A stretch of DNA of 64,000 nucleotides from contig NZ_SPPK01000004.1 in assembly GCF_004569505.1 (NCBI RefSeq), forward strand, positions 310,001 through 374,000, read 5' to 3'. The notes under the pieces were generated by a model that saw only the letters and a program-made list of their open reading frames with translations, made no database searches and was not told the origin of the DNA. The stretch is from Dysgonomonas mossii. Lineage in GTDB: Bacteria > Bacteroidota > Bacteroidia > Bacteroidales > Dysgonomonadaceae. Made by a program: the position numbers and the translations under genes. Positions 37,935 through 47,145 of this stretch are shown in pieces; within the stretch, counting starts at the first letter, position 1; every line of letters begins with the position of its first letter.

Positions 37935-39128
37935 ATGAAATTCTATGTAATAGGTATAGATGATAATCAAAGCCAATATTTCAATCCTGATATACTGGAC
38001 ATTATTAATAACCATTCTGTTTTTTCAGGAGGGGCAAGACATTATGAGATTGTTAAGTCTCTTTTGCCCGAAGACTCATCCTGGATAAATATAACAATAC
38101 CTTTATCTACTGTTTTTGAACAATACAGTAAATATAAAGAAATTGTAGTTTTCGCTTCAGGAGATCCCTTGTTTTTTGGCTTTGCAAATACAATTCAACG
38201 GGAGATGCCGGATGCCGAGATTGTTATTCATCCGTTTTTCAATTCCTTGCAATTGTTGGCACACCGTTTACTGATACCTTATCAGGATATGCATATTGTC
38301 TCACTAACAGGCCGAGCATGGGATAAATTCGATGAAGCCCTAATTCTGGGATGCGATAAGATAGGTGTACTGACAGATAATAAAGAACATACTCCATCTG
38401 CGATTATTCAACGAATGCTTGACTATGGTTATGACAACTATATGGTTAGTATTGGGGAATTGTTGGGAAATAAAGAAAAAGAGAAGGCTACAACATGGGA
38501 ACTAAAAGATATTTTAGATAAAAAATTTTCATTTCCTAACAATCTTATTCTACAAAAGACAACCAGCCATTACCGTCCTTTGGGTATTCCTGAAAATGAT
38601 TTCTATCTTTTGGATGGACGCGCAAAAATGATAACCAAAATGCCTATACGCTTGTTGTCTCTTAGTCTGTTGGACTTGAGAGATAGATCTGTCTTTTGGG
38701 ATATCGGATTTTGTACAGGTTCTGTCTCTATCGAAGTAAAGATGCAGTTTCCACACCTTAAAGTATTAGCTTTTGAGAAGAGAAAGGAAGGCAAGGTCTT
38801 GATAGAAAATAACTCCTGCAAATTTGGTACTCCTGGTATTCAATCTTTTATAGGAGACTTTACAGATATGGATATTACAGCTCTGCCAACACCCGATGCG
38901 GTATTTATAGGAGGTCATGGTGGCAAGATGAATGAGATAATGAGAGGGGTATCTACTGTTCTCAACCCTGAAGGAGTGATTGTTTTTAACTCCGTATCGG
39001 TAGATAGTAAAGAGATGTTTCTTCAAGCTATAGAAAATAACAATCTGCAATTGGAACAATGTATTGCCATCAAGGTTGACGACTTTAATACGATAGAAGT
39101 AATGAAAGCTAAAAAAATATCAAAATGA
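37935..39128 (+). CDS. cobL: CbiE-CbiT (CobL): precorrin-6Y/7 C5,15-methyltransferase, decarboxylating
   Basis: Methylates C5 and C15 and decarboxylates the C12 acetate chain. The N-terminal tetrapyrrole methylase CbiE (about 1-205: MKFYVIGIDDN, FSGGARHYE, FASGDPLFFG, SLTGR) is joined to CbiT, a class I methyltransferase (about 215-395: FWDIGFCTGSVSIEVKMQFP as SAM motif I, with DIGFCTG in place of the usual D.G.GTG, and DAVFIGGHGGKMNEI). Length 397 equals the usual fused form. It ends overlapping the next gene by 4 bp. Confidence 0.95.
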   Translation: MKFYVIGIDDNQSQYFNPDILDIINNHSVFSGGARHYEIVKSLLPEDSSWINITIPLSTVFEQYSKYKEIVVFASGDPLFFGFANTIQREMPDAEIVIHPFFNSLQLLAHRLLIPYQDMHIVSLTGRAWDKFDEALILGCDKIGVLTDNKEHTPSAIIQRMLDYGYDNYMVSIGELLGNKEKEKATTWELKDILDKKFSFPNNLILQKTTSHYRPLGIPENDFYLLDGRAKMITKMPIRLLSLSLLDLRDRSVFWDIGFCTGSVSIEVKMQFPHLKVLAFEKRKEGKVLIENNSCKFGTPGIQSFIGDFTDMDITALPTPDAVFIGGHGGKMNEIMRGVSTVLNPEGVIVFNSVSVDSKEMFLQAIENNNLQLEQCIAIKVDDFNTIEVMKAKKISK

Positions 39129-40942
39129 AGAATGCTATAATATTAACATCAGAAAGTAGTTTGCAAATAGCCAGAACTATTCAAAACGAACTAGATAAAA
39201 CTGTAATATTCACCAAATCCGATATTAAAGGAACAATTCAGATATCATCTATAAGTGGTTGTATAAGTGATATTTTCGATAAAGTAGAATCAATTCTTTT
39301 TATCGGAGCAATGGGAATCTGTGTGCGGAGTATTGCTCCATATATAAAAGATAAGCATACCGACCCTGCCATTGTAAATATAGATAGTACCGGAAAATAT
39401 GTTATCTCTGTTCTTTCAGGTCATGTGGGAGGAGCAAATGATCTGACTCAACGTATTGCTCATATATTGGGGGCTGAGACTATTATTACTACTCAGAGCG
39501 ATAATACCAACTTGTGGTCATTAGATACCCTTGGCAAAAAATATGGATGGACAACAGTATCAAATACCGCTGATTTCAATAAGCCATTGATTACTTTTGT
39601 CAATAAAAAAACGACAGCTCTTCTACTGGATATAAATGATGAAGGAACTCAATATCTTGAACGCACAGTCCCTGAACATGTAAAGTTATATTACAACTAT
39701 AAGGATATTAATCTATCTGAATTTCAGCTTCTAATCGCCGTTACACCTTATCTCTACCCGCAAACAGATATTCAGACAATTTATTATCATCCGAAAGTTT
39801 TACACCTCGGTGTAGGTTGCCGTAAGGAATGTAATCCTATCGGTATCAGTGAATATATAACTGAAGCCTTAAATAAAAACAATATAACTATAGCTTCTAT
39901 TAAAGATATTTCATCGATAGATATAAAGAAAGATGAACCTTTGCTGAAAGTACTTCAATCTCATTTTAAAAATATTCCTGTAAATATTTACACAGCAAAT
40001 GAATTGAGGGATATTGAAGTTGCTAATCCTTCCAAAAAGGTTGAAGAAGTAACAACAGTGGCAGGTGTAGCTGAATCTTCGGCTATAAAAAGTGCAGGCG
40101 GAGGCTCTCTTATATTAGAAAAACAAAAGGGAAAACTAAGCGATGGAAATGACTTCACATTTGCTATAGCAATAGATAGAAAGGCTATTCGTCAGGGACA
40201 TATTGAAATTGTTGGAGCAGGTCCGGGTGATCCTGATTTAATTTCAGTAAAAGGACGTCATTTCTTGGAAGCAGCCGACTTGATTTTATATGCGGGAAGC
40301 CTTGTACCTGTAGAACTGACTTATTGTGCTAAGCAGGGAGCGACAGTGCGGAGTTCTGCTTCTATGGATTTAGAAGAGCAGTTTGAGATAATGAAAGAGT
40401 TCTATGATAAAGGTAAACTCGTTGTCCGTTTACATACGGGAGATCCGTGTATCTATGGTGCTATTCAAGAGCAAATGGCTTTCTTCGATAAGTATAATAT
40501 GTCCTACCATATTACACCAGGCATATCTTCTTTTCTAGCTGCTGCCGCTGCCTTAGAATCTCAATTTACTATACCGGAAAAAGTACAGACAATCATTTTG
40601 ACAAGAGGAGAAGGACGAACTTCTATGCCGGAAAAAGAAAAGTTACATTTGTTGGCACGTTCACAAAGTACAATGTGTATTTTCTTGAGTGCATCAGTTG
40701 TAGATCAGGTTCAGCAAGAGCTTATGGAACATTATCCACCAGAGACCCCTGTTGCGGCTTGTTATAAGCTGACATGGAAAGACGAAAAAATATACCGTGG
40801 AGAATTAAAAGACTTAGCTAAAATTGTCAAAGAAAATGAACTAACCTTGACAACAATGATAGTTGTAGGAGAAGCTATCGGAAATCGCCAGGGATTGTCT
40901 AAACTTTATTCACATCAGTTCAAACACTTGTTTCGGTCTTAG
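39125..40942 (+). CDS. cbiG-cbiF: CbiG - CbiF/CobM fusion: cobalt-precorrin-5A hydrolase and precorrin-4 C11-methyltransferase
   Basis: Residues about 1-345 are CbiG, which opens the delta-lactone of cobalt-precorrin-5A (FIGAMGICVRSIAPYI, VISVLSGHVGGANDLT, LGVGCRKECNP, TVAGVAESSA). Residues about 358-605 are CbiF/CobM, the C11 methyltransferase that makes its substrate (IEIVGAGPGDPDLISVKG, LILYAGSLVP, VRLHTGDPCIYGAIQEQM, TPGISSFLAAAAAL, LTRGEGRTSMP). The fusion joins two consecutive steps of the anaerobic pathway. It starts inside the CobL gene (ATGA) and ends 7 bp from the convergent CobK-CbiD gene, with no terminator in between. Confidence 0.95.
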   Translation: MKNAIILTSESSLQIARTIQNELDKTVIFTKSDIKGTIQISSISGCISDIFDKVESILFIGAMGICVRSIAPYIKDKHTDPAIVNIDSTGKYVISVLSGHVGGANDLTQRIAHILGAETIITTQSDNTNLWSLDTLGKKYGWTTVSNTADFNKPLITFVNKKTTALLLDINDEGTQYLERTVPEHVKLYYNYKDINLSEFQLLIAVTPYLYPQTDIQTIYYHPKVLHLGVGCRKECNPIGISEYITEALNKNNITIASIKDISSIDIKKDEPLLKVLQSHFKNIPVNIYTANELRDIEVANPSKKVEEVTTVAGVAESSAIKSAGGGSLILEKQKGKLSDGNDFTFAIAIDRKAIRQGHIEIVGAGPGDPDLISVKGRHFLEAADLILYAGSLVPVELTYCAKQGATVRSSASMDLEEQFEIMKEFYDKGKLVVRLHTGDPCIYGAIQEQMAFFDKYNMSYHITPGISSFLAAAAALESQFTIPEKVQTIILTRGEGRTSMPEKEKLHLLARSQSTMCIFLSASVVDQVQQELMEHYPPETPVAACYKLTWKDEKIYRGELKDLAKIVKENELTLTTMIVVGEAIGNRQGLSKLYSHQFKHLFRS

Positions 40943-40949
40943 ATAAAGC

Positions 40950-42773
40950 TCATTGCCTGATATTACCGAACTCATCAATTAATAAGATATCTAATGTGCC
41001 ATTGGGAAATAAAGGAATACATACCTGATGGCATCTTCTTACTATCAGTGAAAAGAATGTAGCTTCTGTTTCGGGAATAACATCCCATAACTGTCGTGCC
41101 ATGGTTATTTGTTGTATAGCGTCTATTGTAGTCTCTGAACAACGGGCTTCTTTCGCTAATGTCGAAATAAACTCCTTATTCATAATCACCTTTTTACTAT
41201 GGGTATCTAATGAACCTTCAGCTAATTTCACGGCTTTACCTATCATTATTCCCATTGTAAGACGCTCGAAGCCTAATTCTGAAGCTGCAATAATAGTTTC
41301 ACCTATAAAGTTACCATAATGAATAAAAGCCTGTGGAGGCAAATTGGGATATTGTTGTTTCACAAATCGTTCGCTTTTAGCACCCGAATTGACAACCACA
41401 TTCTTACATCCTAATGCTTTGGCAACCTGCATTTCGCGACGGATTGAGGCTATAAATGCTTCCGAAGAAAAGGGTTTTACAATACCCGATGTTCCGATAA
41501 TGGATATACCTCCCGTTATTCCGAGTTTCGGATTAAAAGTCTTTAATGCAATTTCTTCACCTTTCGGTACAGATATAGAGACGTCTATTCCTGTCTTTAA
41601 ATTTTGTTCCGGCAATTTATCCTGATAATGACGCATAACTTTGAAGAGCTCGCGCTTCATCATCATTCGGGGAGTCTTATTAATAGCAGGCCCTCCTATT
41701 TCAAGACCTAAACCGGGTAAAGTAACTACTCCAACTCCTTTTCCTTGCAGAAAGCGAACTCCTTTGTGTTCATGAGTTAATCGTACAGTAGATACTATCT
41801 CGTGTCCGTTAGTTACATCCGGGTCATCTCCGGCATCCTTTATCACAGAGCAACTCGCAAGCTTGCCTTCTAATATAGTCGAATGAATGGGAAGCTTTAT
41901 CCATTCTCCATTTGGAAGAGTTATGCTGATTTCGGTTTGATTTTCCCTAGTCAATAATGCCGATAAAGCGGCTTTAGTTGCAGCCGTAGCATACGTGCCG
42001 GTAGTATATCCCGTTTTAAGATCAAAAAATTCAGGCAGAAGCTTTTCGATCTGCTTTCTTAATCCATTCTCACCATATACAGAAATAAAATCAGGAGATA
42101 AAGTCGGACGTTTCACTACAAGAACGGGAATATTCAGTTTTCGGGCTGCTATAACCTTCTCATTGAACCCACCGGATTCGCCGCTCTCTTTTGTTATGAT
42201 TGCCTGAGGTTTGAGCTTCTCAAAGAGTAAGGTTTCATCTTCACCTTGTTGATAATATAAAACCTGTTCTATTGGGAAATTCTCTTGTTGTATGATAGAG
42301 CGTGATTCGTCTCTATCTAATATTCTGAACCAGCAATTATGCTTCTGCCAGTAAGGTTTTAGTTTAGCAACAGTATTTACGCCGGTTAGGGCAAGCAAAT
42401 TATCAATATTGTTTTTTTCTAGGTGTTCAATAGCTTCCTTATAAGACTCGAACCAAAGCAAATCATTTTCCTGATCGGGATAGTTACGTTCATATCTGAC
42501 AACTGGGATATTTAATTCACTAGAAGCTTGTGCTATATTCTGATGCAATACTTCTGCAAAAGGATGGGCTGCATCTATAATTAGCTTTATAGTTTTCTCT
42601 TTGCAAAAATCTATTATATCTTTCTCATCTAAACCTCCTGTAATATGAGTGCCATATGCTGTTTCTATTTTCTGTGATTTGGCTTTAGTTGAATAATAAA
42701 AATGCTTTGCTGCACTTTCACAAACGGCAACAACTTTACGACCTTCTGTCGTTCCTCCGAATATGAGTATCAT
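40950..42773 (-). CDS. cobK-cbiD: CobK/CbiJ - CbiD fusion: precorrin-6A reductase and cobalt-precorrin-5B C1-methyltransferase
   Basis: Residues about 1-245 are CobK/CbiJ (MILIFGGTTEGRKV, DAAHPFAEVLHQNI, LLALTGVNTVAKL, ITKESGESGGFNEKV), which reduces precorrin-6A with NADPH. Residues about 250-607 are CbiD (KTGYTTGTYATAATKAAL, SVIKDAGDDPDVTNGHEI, GGISIIGTSGIVKPFS, VVNSGAKSERF), which methylates C1. CbiD marks the anaerobic (early cobalt) route. The start overlaps the end of the ABC ATPase gene (4 bp). Last gene of the minus operon that starts at riboswitch 2. Confidence 0.95.
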   Translation of the reverse strand: MILIFGGTTEGRKVVAVCESAAKHFYYSTKAKSQKIETAYGTHITGGLDEKDIIDFCKEKTIKLIIDAAHPFAEVLHQNIAQASSELNIPVVRYERNYPDQENDLLWFESYKEAIEHLEKNNIDNLLALTGVNTVAKLKPYWQKHNCWFRILDRDESRSIIQQENFPIEQVLYYQQGEDETLLFEKLKPQAIITKESGESGGFNEKVIAARKLNIPVLVVKRPTLSPDFISVYGENGLRKQIEKLLPEFFDLKTGYTTGTYATAATKAALSALLTRENQTEISITLPNGEWIKLPIHSTILEGKLASCSVIKDAGDDPDVTNGHEIVSTVRLTHEHKGVRFLQGKGVGVVTLPGLGLEIGGPAINKTPRMMMKRELFKVMRHYQDKLPEQNLKTGIDVSISVPKGEEIALKTFNPKLGITGGISIIGTSGIVKPFSSEAFIASIRREMQVAKALGCKNVVVNSGAKSERFVKQQYPNLPPQAFIHYGNFIGETIIAASELGFERLTMGIMIGKAVKLAEGSLDTHSKKVIMNKEFISTLAKEARCSETTIDAIQQITMARQLWDVIPETEATFFSLIVRRCHQVCIPLFPNGTLDILLIDEFGNIRQ

Positions 42774-43771
42774 ATTATGATATGGTTTAAGAGTTCTTCT
42801 ATACTTGTAATAGCTATAGGCGATTGATCCGGCTTGTACAGTAAAATGCGGTTCTCCTTAATTTCGACAGAGAAGTCAGACTCAATATCGCGTGAAGCTA
42901 AAATCCCATTTCGTAAAAAAGCTTTACGGATCATAGCATATATTTGTCCATCTCCTGTAACCTTTATCTGCTTGTTAAAATCATTCTCTACTCTAAACAA
43001 GCCTGTATATTGGTCAAATACAATGCCTTTTCGAGCAAAGAAGTTGCTCAGGTTTCCATCTAAAGATAAGTCTTCGGGAGTACCTATCTGAATACCATGT
43101 TCATTGTCCATCAACCATATTTTGTCTGCTATCTGCAAAGCCAGATCAAGATCGTGGGTAGATAAGAAGATTGTTTTATTTGTTTTGCGAGATAACTGAT
43201 GTAATAATTGCATCAGTTCTACTTTGCTCGGAAAATCCAGAAATGCAGTAGGTTCATCCAGAAGAATAATCGGAGTCTCCTGTGCCAGAGCTTTAGCAAT
43301 CATTACTTTTTGGCGCTCTCCGTCACTTAGTGTGTCAACCATTCGCTCAGATAGATTTTCTATTTTTACGAGTGAAATGGCCCCTTCTATTTTCTCTTTA
43401 TCATCTAGAGTTAACTTTCCCCAAAATCCGGTATATGGACTGCGTCCTAAGCCAATTAGTTGATAGGATGTCATATTCTTTATTTCGAACTTTTCAGTCA
43501 ATACGACTCCAATTAACGTAGCTAGCTCTTTTTCTGAATACTTCTCTATTTTTTTCCCATGAATAACAATATCTCCAGACAATTTAGGCTGAAAGGCGGT
43601 TAATGTCCTTAACAAAGTAGATTTGCCAATACCATTTGCACCCAGCAGACAGGTAAGCTCTCCGCTGCATATATCAGAAGTGATATATTCGGCTATCACC
43701 TTTATATTCTTTTGTGATGAATAACCTATAGCAAGCTCTTTTAGCTCTATTGTCTTTTCTTTCTTATGCAT
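42770..43771 (-). CDS. btuD: ABC transporter ATP-binding protein BtuD/FecE-like
   Basis: ATPase of a corrinoid importer. Walker A LLGANGIGKSTLLRTL, signature LSDGERQKVMIAKALAQ, Walker B IILLDEPTAFLDFP and switch His in FLSTHDLDLALQIADK are all intact. About 75 residues follow the ATPase core, longer than in E. coli BtuD, without a domain I recognise. I start at ATG 43771, 4 bp after the permease stop. Upstream ATGs at 43789 or 43834 would overlap the permease gene by 14 or 59 bp. Order on this strand is binding protein, permease, ATPase. Confidence 0.92.
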   Translation of the reverse strand: MHKKEKTIELKELAIGYSSQKNIKVIAEYITSDICSGELTCLLGANGIGKSTLLRTLTAFQPKLSGDIVIHGKKIEKYSEKELATLIGVVLTEKFEIKNMTSYQLIGLGRSPYTGFWGKLTLDDKEKIEGAISLVKIENLSERMVDTLSDGERQKVMIAKALAQETPIILLDEPTAFLDFPSKVELMQLLHQLSRKTNKTIFLSTHDLDLALQIADKIWLMDNEHGIQIGTPEDLSLDGNLSNFFARKGIVFDQYTGLFRVENDFNKQIKVTGDGQIYAMIRKAFLRNGILASRDIESDFSVEIKENRILLYKPDQSPIAITSIEELLNHIII

Positions 43772-43775
43772 AACT

Positions 43776-44807
43776 CTAACCGACTTCATTTTTGCGTTTA
43801 CCGAATAAGACGGAAATAACGATAGGTGCGCCAATCAATGCTGTTACCGAATTGATAGGTAATGCGCCTTCGAATCCCGGCATACGGGCCACCAAATTAC
43901 AAAACAGAGCCAGAGAAGCACCAGTAAGAGTTACAGCAGGCATCAATATCCGATGGTCGGATGAAACAAAAATAGTTCTGCACAAGTGAGGTACAGCCAG
44001 CCCCAAAAAAACAATAGGCCCGCAGTAAGCTGTTACAATAGCAGTAATGATGCACGAACAAACAATAACATAGAGCCGGGCTTGTTTTACATTCAATCCA
44101 AGGTTACGTGCATAACCTTCGCCTAAAAGCATCAGATTGAGAGTCTTTATCAATAGGAATGAAAGAGGTATTAATACAATCATAATGCCCACAAAAGTAT
44201 ACACTTGATTACCTGAAACTTTAGAAAAACTACCCAACCCCCAGATTACATAAGCTCTTACATCTTCATCGTTACTAAAGAATTTCAAAACACCAATGAT
44301 AGCTGTTGAAATATATCCTATCATAACGCCGATAATAAGCAGGATAACGTTTCCTCTTACAAACCGAGAAATAGTTATAATGATAATCATTATAGTCAAA
44401 GCACCTACTACTGCCGCTATAGATATTGCTATCTCGCCAAACAATCCCATCTTGATCAGTGCTGTTCCTCCAACACTACCTGAAAGTAGGATAATAAAAG
44501 CTACCCCCAGACTTGCACCTGAGCTAATTCCAAGTTCGGAAGGTCCGGCTAATGGATTTCGAAATAGAGTCTGCATCTGTAATCCACTAATAGATAGTCC
44601 GGCACCAGCCACTAAGGCTGTAATAGTTTGAGGAAAACGAGATTTCCAGATAATATTCTCCCAGATTATAGACTCTTCCTTTATTCCGAATAGAATATTC
44701 CAAACGGAACCCACCGGTATGGAAATTGTGCCCAATACCAGATTCAGAATGAAGAAAACTAGTATAGAGGTAGAAATCAGTGCAAAAACTATCAGGGGAC
44801 GTTTCAT
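43776..44807 (-). CDS. btuC: ABC transporter permease BtuC/FecCD-like
   Basis: 343 residues with about ten membrane segments, of the FecCD/BtuC type: GTISIPVGSVWNILFG near the start, FRNPLAGPSELGISSGASLG (substrate-pathway and ATPase-contact region), GPIVFLGLAVPHLCR and the ending ALPINSVTALIGAPIVISVL. Forms the inner-membrane channel with the ATPase encoded at 42770. The start is directly after the binding-protein stop (adjacent bases), so the genes are co-translated. Confidence 0.95.
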   Translation of the reverse strand: MKRPLIVFALISTSILVFFILNLVLGTISIPVGSVWNILFGIKEESIIWENIIWKSRFPQTITALVAGAGLSISGLQMQTLFRNPLAGPSELGISSGASLGVAFIILLSGSVGGTALIKMGLFGEIAISIAAVVGALTIMIIIITISRFVRGNVILLIIGVMIGYISTAIIGVLKFFSNDEDVRAYVIWGLGSFSKVSGNQVYTFVGIMIVLIPLSFLLIKTLNLMLLGEGYARNLGLNVKQARLYVIVCSCIITAIVTAYCGPIVFLGLAVPHLCRTIFVSSDHRILMPAVTLTGASLALFCNLVARMPGFEGALPINSVTALIGAPIVISVLFGKRKNEVG

Positions 44808-45938
44808 TTATTTAAGTAATTCGTAATAAACAGGAACATATTCGGGTAACAATGACGGATGAAATATTTTTATCAAATCGGCTAAAACTACTTCGGGCTC
44901 AACAGGAGTATTTTCATAGAAAGGTTTCTCTCGCAGATTACAATATATAAGCTTTTTATCCTTAAAAGCTTTAAAATCTGCATACCGAGCATCACTTTGT
45001 TTCAAAGCATCGTAAGTGAATGTTCCATCGTGGCTATTCACCATCCGCCAATAGTCAGTATTTGCTCCCTGCGAATAAACAGTTTCGAAATCGACATAAA
45101 AACCTCCGGATTCGTTATCATTTTTCATAAAATAATCGGCTCCTGCATCTCTGAATAGTTGTGCCAGATAGCTGTTTCCTCCAACTACATACCAGTTACC
45201 CGAATGTAATTCACCGCTCAACACTGTGGGACGTTCTGAGACAGAAGCAGACAATACTTTTAATTTATTATACTTGTTTTCTATATCGTCAAACTGTTTA
45301 TTGGCTTGTTCTTCTATTCCTAATAGCATAGCAATGAACTTAATCCATTCTGCCTGTCCCAAAGGAGAACTTTCTTTATATCCTAAAAAACTAATTAATG
45401 GTATATCCAGGTTTCGAATCGCATCGTATCCCCCTTTTTTGAATGGTGAAACAAGTATAATATCCGGATTTAGGGCGAGAATTGCCTCATTATCAAATTC
45501 ACCTTCTATACCAATTTTACTGGTCTTGCCTTCTTTGATCTGTCTATTCATCTGTTCATTAAAAAGAAAGCGAGTACTAGTTATCCCTACAACTTTATTC
45601 AAAGCATTGAGCTTAATAAAGTTTGATAGTTGCAGTGTGGTCATGCAAATTACACTGCAGACAGGTATTTCTATAGTCTGATAATCAGCAGGTATGCCCT
45701 CTTTGTTGCTCCCTCTATTGACCAGAGCGTATTTGTAATGCATATCGCTCTCCCCGGATGGATCGGTTATATCAACTAATTTATAGTTTGCGGAACTAAT
45801 CACTTTGAAACCTTTGGCATATTTAATATTCATAGAATCTGCAGAGTTTCGATCTCCGATAGTTTTTGCATTCTTATTTTGATTACAGCCCGAAAATGTA
45901 ATAACCAGAGTAAATAAGATAAAAAGTAGTTTTTTCAT
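44808..45938 (-). CDS. btuF: Corrinoid-binding lipoprotein, BtuF/FecB-like (second copy)
   Basis: Lipoprotein (lipobox TFSGC, Cys18) of the same family as the gene at 30551: KYAKGFKVISSANYKLVDI, MTTLQLSNFIKL, PDIILVSPF, GQAEWIKFIAMLLGI, VVGGNSYLAQLFRDAGADYF and IKIFHPSLL. It lies directly before btuC with no gap, so it is the cognate binding protein of this importer. The first copy then needs another role or shares this permease. 376 residues. Confidence 0.9.
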   Translation of the reverse strand: MKKLLFILFTLVITFSGCNQNKNAKTIGDRNSADSMNIKYAKGFKVISSANYKLVDITDPSGESDMHYKYALVNRGSNKEGIPADYQTIEIPVCSVICMTTLQLSNFIKLNALNKVVGITSTRFLFNEQMNRQIKEGKTSKIGIEGEFDNEAILALNPDIILVSPFKKGGYDAIRNLDIPLISFLGYKESSPLGQAEWIKFIAMLLGIEEQANKQFDDIENKYNKLKVLSASVSERPTVLSGELHSGNWYVVGGNSYLAQLFRDAGADYFMKNDNESGGFYVDFETVYSQGANTDYWRMVNSHDGTFTYDALKQSDARYADFKAFKDKKLIYCNLREKPFYENTPVEPEVVLADLIKIFHPSLLPEYVPVYYELLK

Positions 45939-45943
45939 CCAGA

Positions 45944-46651
45944 TTATTCTTTTGTAATTATTAATAGTGAGAAATAAGGAAATTTGCGATCTATTATTTT
46001 ATGTATATCCTGCGTATAGAATTCTTTTTCTTTAATTCCTACATTCTCAAAATAATGTATTCCCACTTTATTTATTGAAGACATAGCCTGCTTAATAGCC
46101 TGTTCCGATTGAGAAGGTTTCATTATCACGATGGAGTTTCCAGCTTCTATTCTTTTCTTTAAATCATTGGATGATATTATCCCGGGAATGATATGCAATT
46201 CTTCTTCTTGTTTGGCTATATGGATATTGGCAAGGGCTGCAGAGGCAATAAACGCCGGAATGCCGGCAATACGTTCTGTCGGAATATTTTTTGATATTAG
46301 ATTATCTGATATATAATGAGTTGAAGAGTAAAATCCTGCATCTCCTTCTGCTACTACAGCTATTTTTAATCTTTTCTCATAATGCTTTTCTATAAGCTCA
46401 GCAACTTCCTTATAGCAGAGTATAGCATGCGATCGATCTTTACTCATAGGTACATCAAAAAGAGAAATAACGGAATCATCAATATTCAGTTCCAATAAAA
46501 TATCACGGCTACGGGATAATATATTTCCGACTGGTGAAACAGTCGAGGGGCAGAGAATAATATCTGCTTGTTGCAAAGCTTTTAAGGCTTTTAGGCTTAT
46601 AAGTTCGGCATCACCTGGCCCAAGAGATACAAATGTAACGAAATCAGACAT
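45944..46651 (-). CDS. cobI: CobI/CbiL: precorrin-2 (cobalt-factor II) C20-methyltransferase
   Basis: SAM-dependent tetrapyrrole methylase that adds the C20 methyl group. VTFVSLGPGDAELISLKALKALQ, ILCPSTVSPVG, AVVAEGDAGFYSSTHYI, RIAGIPAFIASAALANI and IVIMKPSQ match the family. Length 235 is normal. First gene after riboswitch 2, with a 289-nt leader between aptamer and start; the next gene begins 5 bp after its stop. Confidence 0.95.
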   Translation of the reverse strand: MSDFVTFVSLGPGDAELISLKALKALQQADIILCPSTVSPVGNILSRSRDILLELNIDDSVISLFDVPMSKDRSHAILCYKEVAELIEKHYEKRLKIAVVAEGDAGFYSSTHYISDNLISKNIPTERIAGIPAFIASAALANIHIAKQEEELHIIPGIISSNDLKKRIEAGNSIVIMKPSQSEQAIKQAMSSINKVGIHYFENVGIKEKEFYTQDIHKIIDRKFPYFSLLIITKE

Positions 46652-46940
46652 ATTTATTTTAAATTATTATAGTTACAATCTGCTTAATTCAACAAAAGGT
46701 AAGCAACTGAATACCTGTAGTAGTTACAATAAATATGTTTAGAGATAGGGATTTTGTATGTTCGTATATTCGCAGCATACCAATACTGCCTTCAAAAACA
46801 TGTAATGTCTCATATCTTATTTTATCATTGTAAAAAACTAATAAAATAAAACAACGAGTTTCCTGAAAATTAATAAAATAGCAATGAATACAAGATGTAT
46901 TGCACAACCACTCCTATCCCTGGAAGCTTGGTGTTTATTT
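46652..46940 (-). other. Long untranslated leader between riboswitch 2 and cobI
   Basis: 289 nt on the cobI strand. The part just after the aptamer (about 46900-46935) contains GC-rich pieces (CCAGGGATAGG) that may form the expression-platform arm. The rest is AT-rich. A 72-codon open frame (46689-46907) has a composition that does not look like a protein, so I do not call it. No second promoter could be assigned with confidence. Confidence 0.45.
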
Positions 46941-47125
46941 GTCAGATCTGGCAGGTCTTCTGGCTATCCTCCGGTTAAAAGCCTTCCCATTTCTTTCGAA
47001 ACAGTGGCATGGAATTTTCAACCGATTTTATGAGAAATTACAGCTGCAGGTACAGCCCCGGATTCACACCGGGTTCCCTTTTATTACAACTTCACGATTT
47101 TGAAATTGCAATACCGAAATCTGAC
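46941..47125 (-). ncRNA. Cobalamin riboswitch 2
   Basis: Read on the minus strand: GGGAACCCGGTG, GAATCC, GGGGCTG, CCTGCAGCTGTAA, GCCACTG, GGGAAGGC and the B12 box AGCCAGAAGACCTGCC (46950-46965). P1 pairs GTCAGAT with ATCTGAC (plus positions 47119-47125 and 46941-46947), seven perfect pairs. It controls the cobI-btuF-btuC-btuD-cobK/cbiD operon. Clear match to the conserved cobalamin aptamer. Confidence 0.95.
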
Positions 47126-47127
47126 TG

Positions 47128-47135
47128 CAAAGGTA
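47128..47135 (-). promoter_or_regulatory. -7 promoter box before cobalamin riboswitch 2
   Basis: TACCTTTG on the minus strand, directly before the P1 stem of the aptamer and identical to the box before riboswitch 1. It lies 11 bp from the stop of the Rid gene. Confidence 0.6.
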
Positions 47136-47145
47136 TTAATATTTT

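Noticed and set aside
41101..41625. Plus-strand frames within CobK-CbiD
   Set aside because: They mirror the real minus-strand coding frame and have no family match.
43772..43834. Longer N-terminus for the BtuD-like ATPase
   Set aside because: It would overlap the permease gene by 59 bp and the added residues do not match ABC ATPases.
46689..46907. Minus-strand frame of 72 codons in the leader of cobI
   Set aside because: Composition does not look like a protein. A regulatory leader peptide cannot be excluded but nothing supports it.
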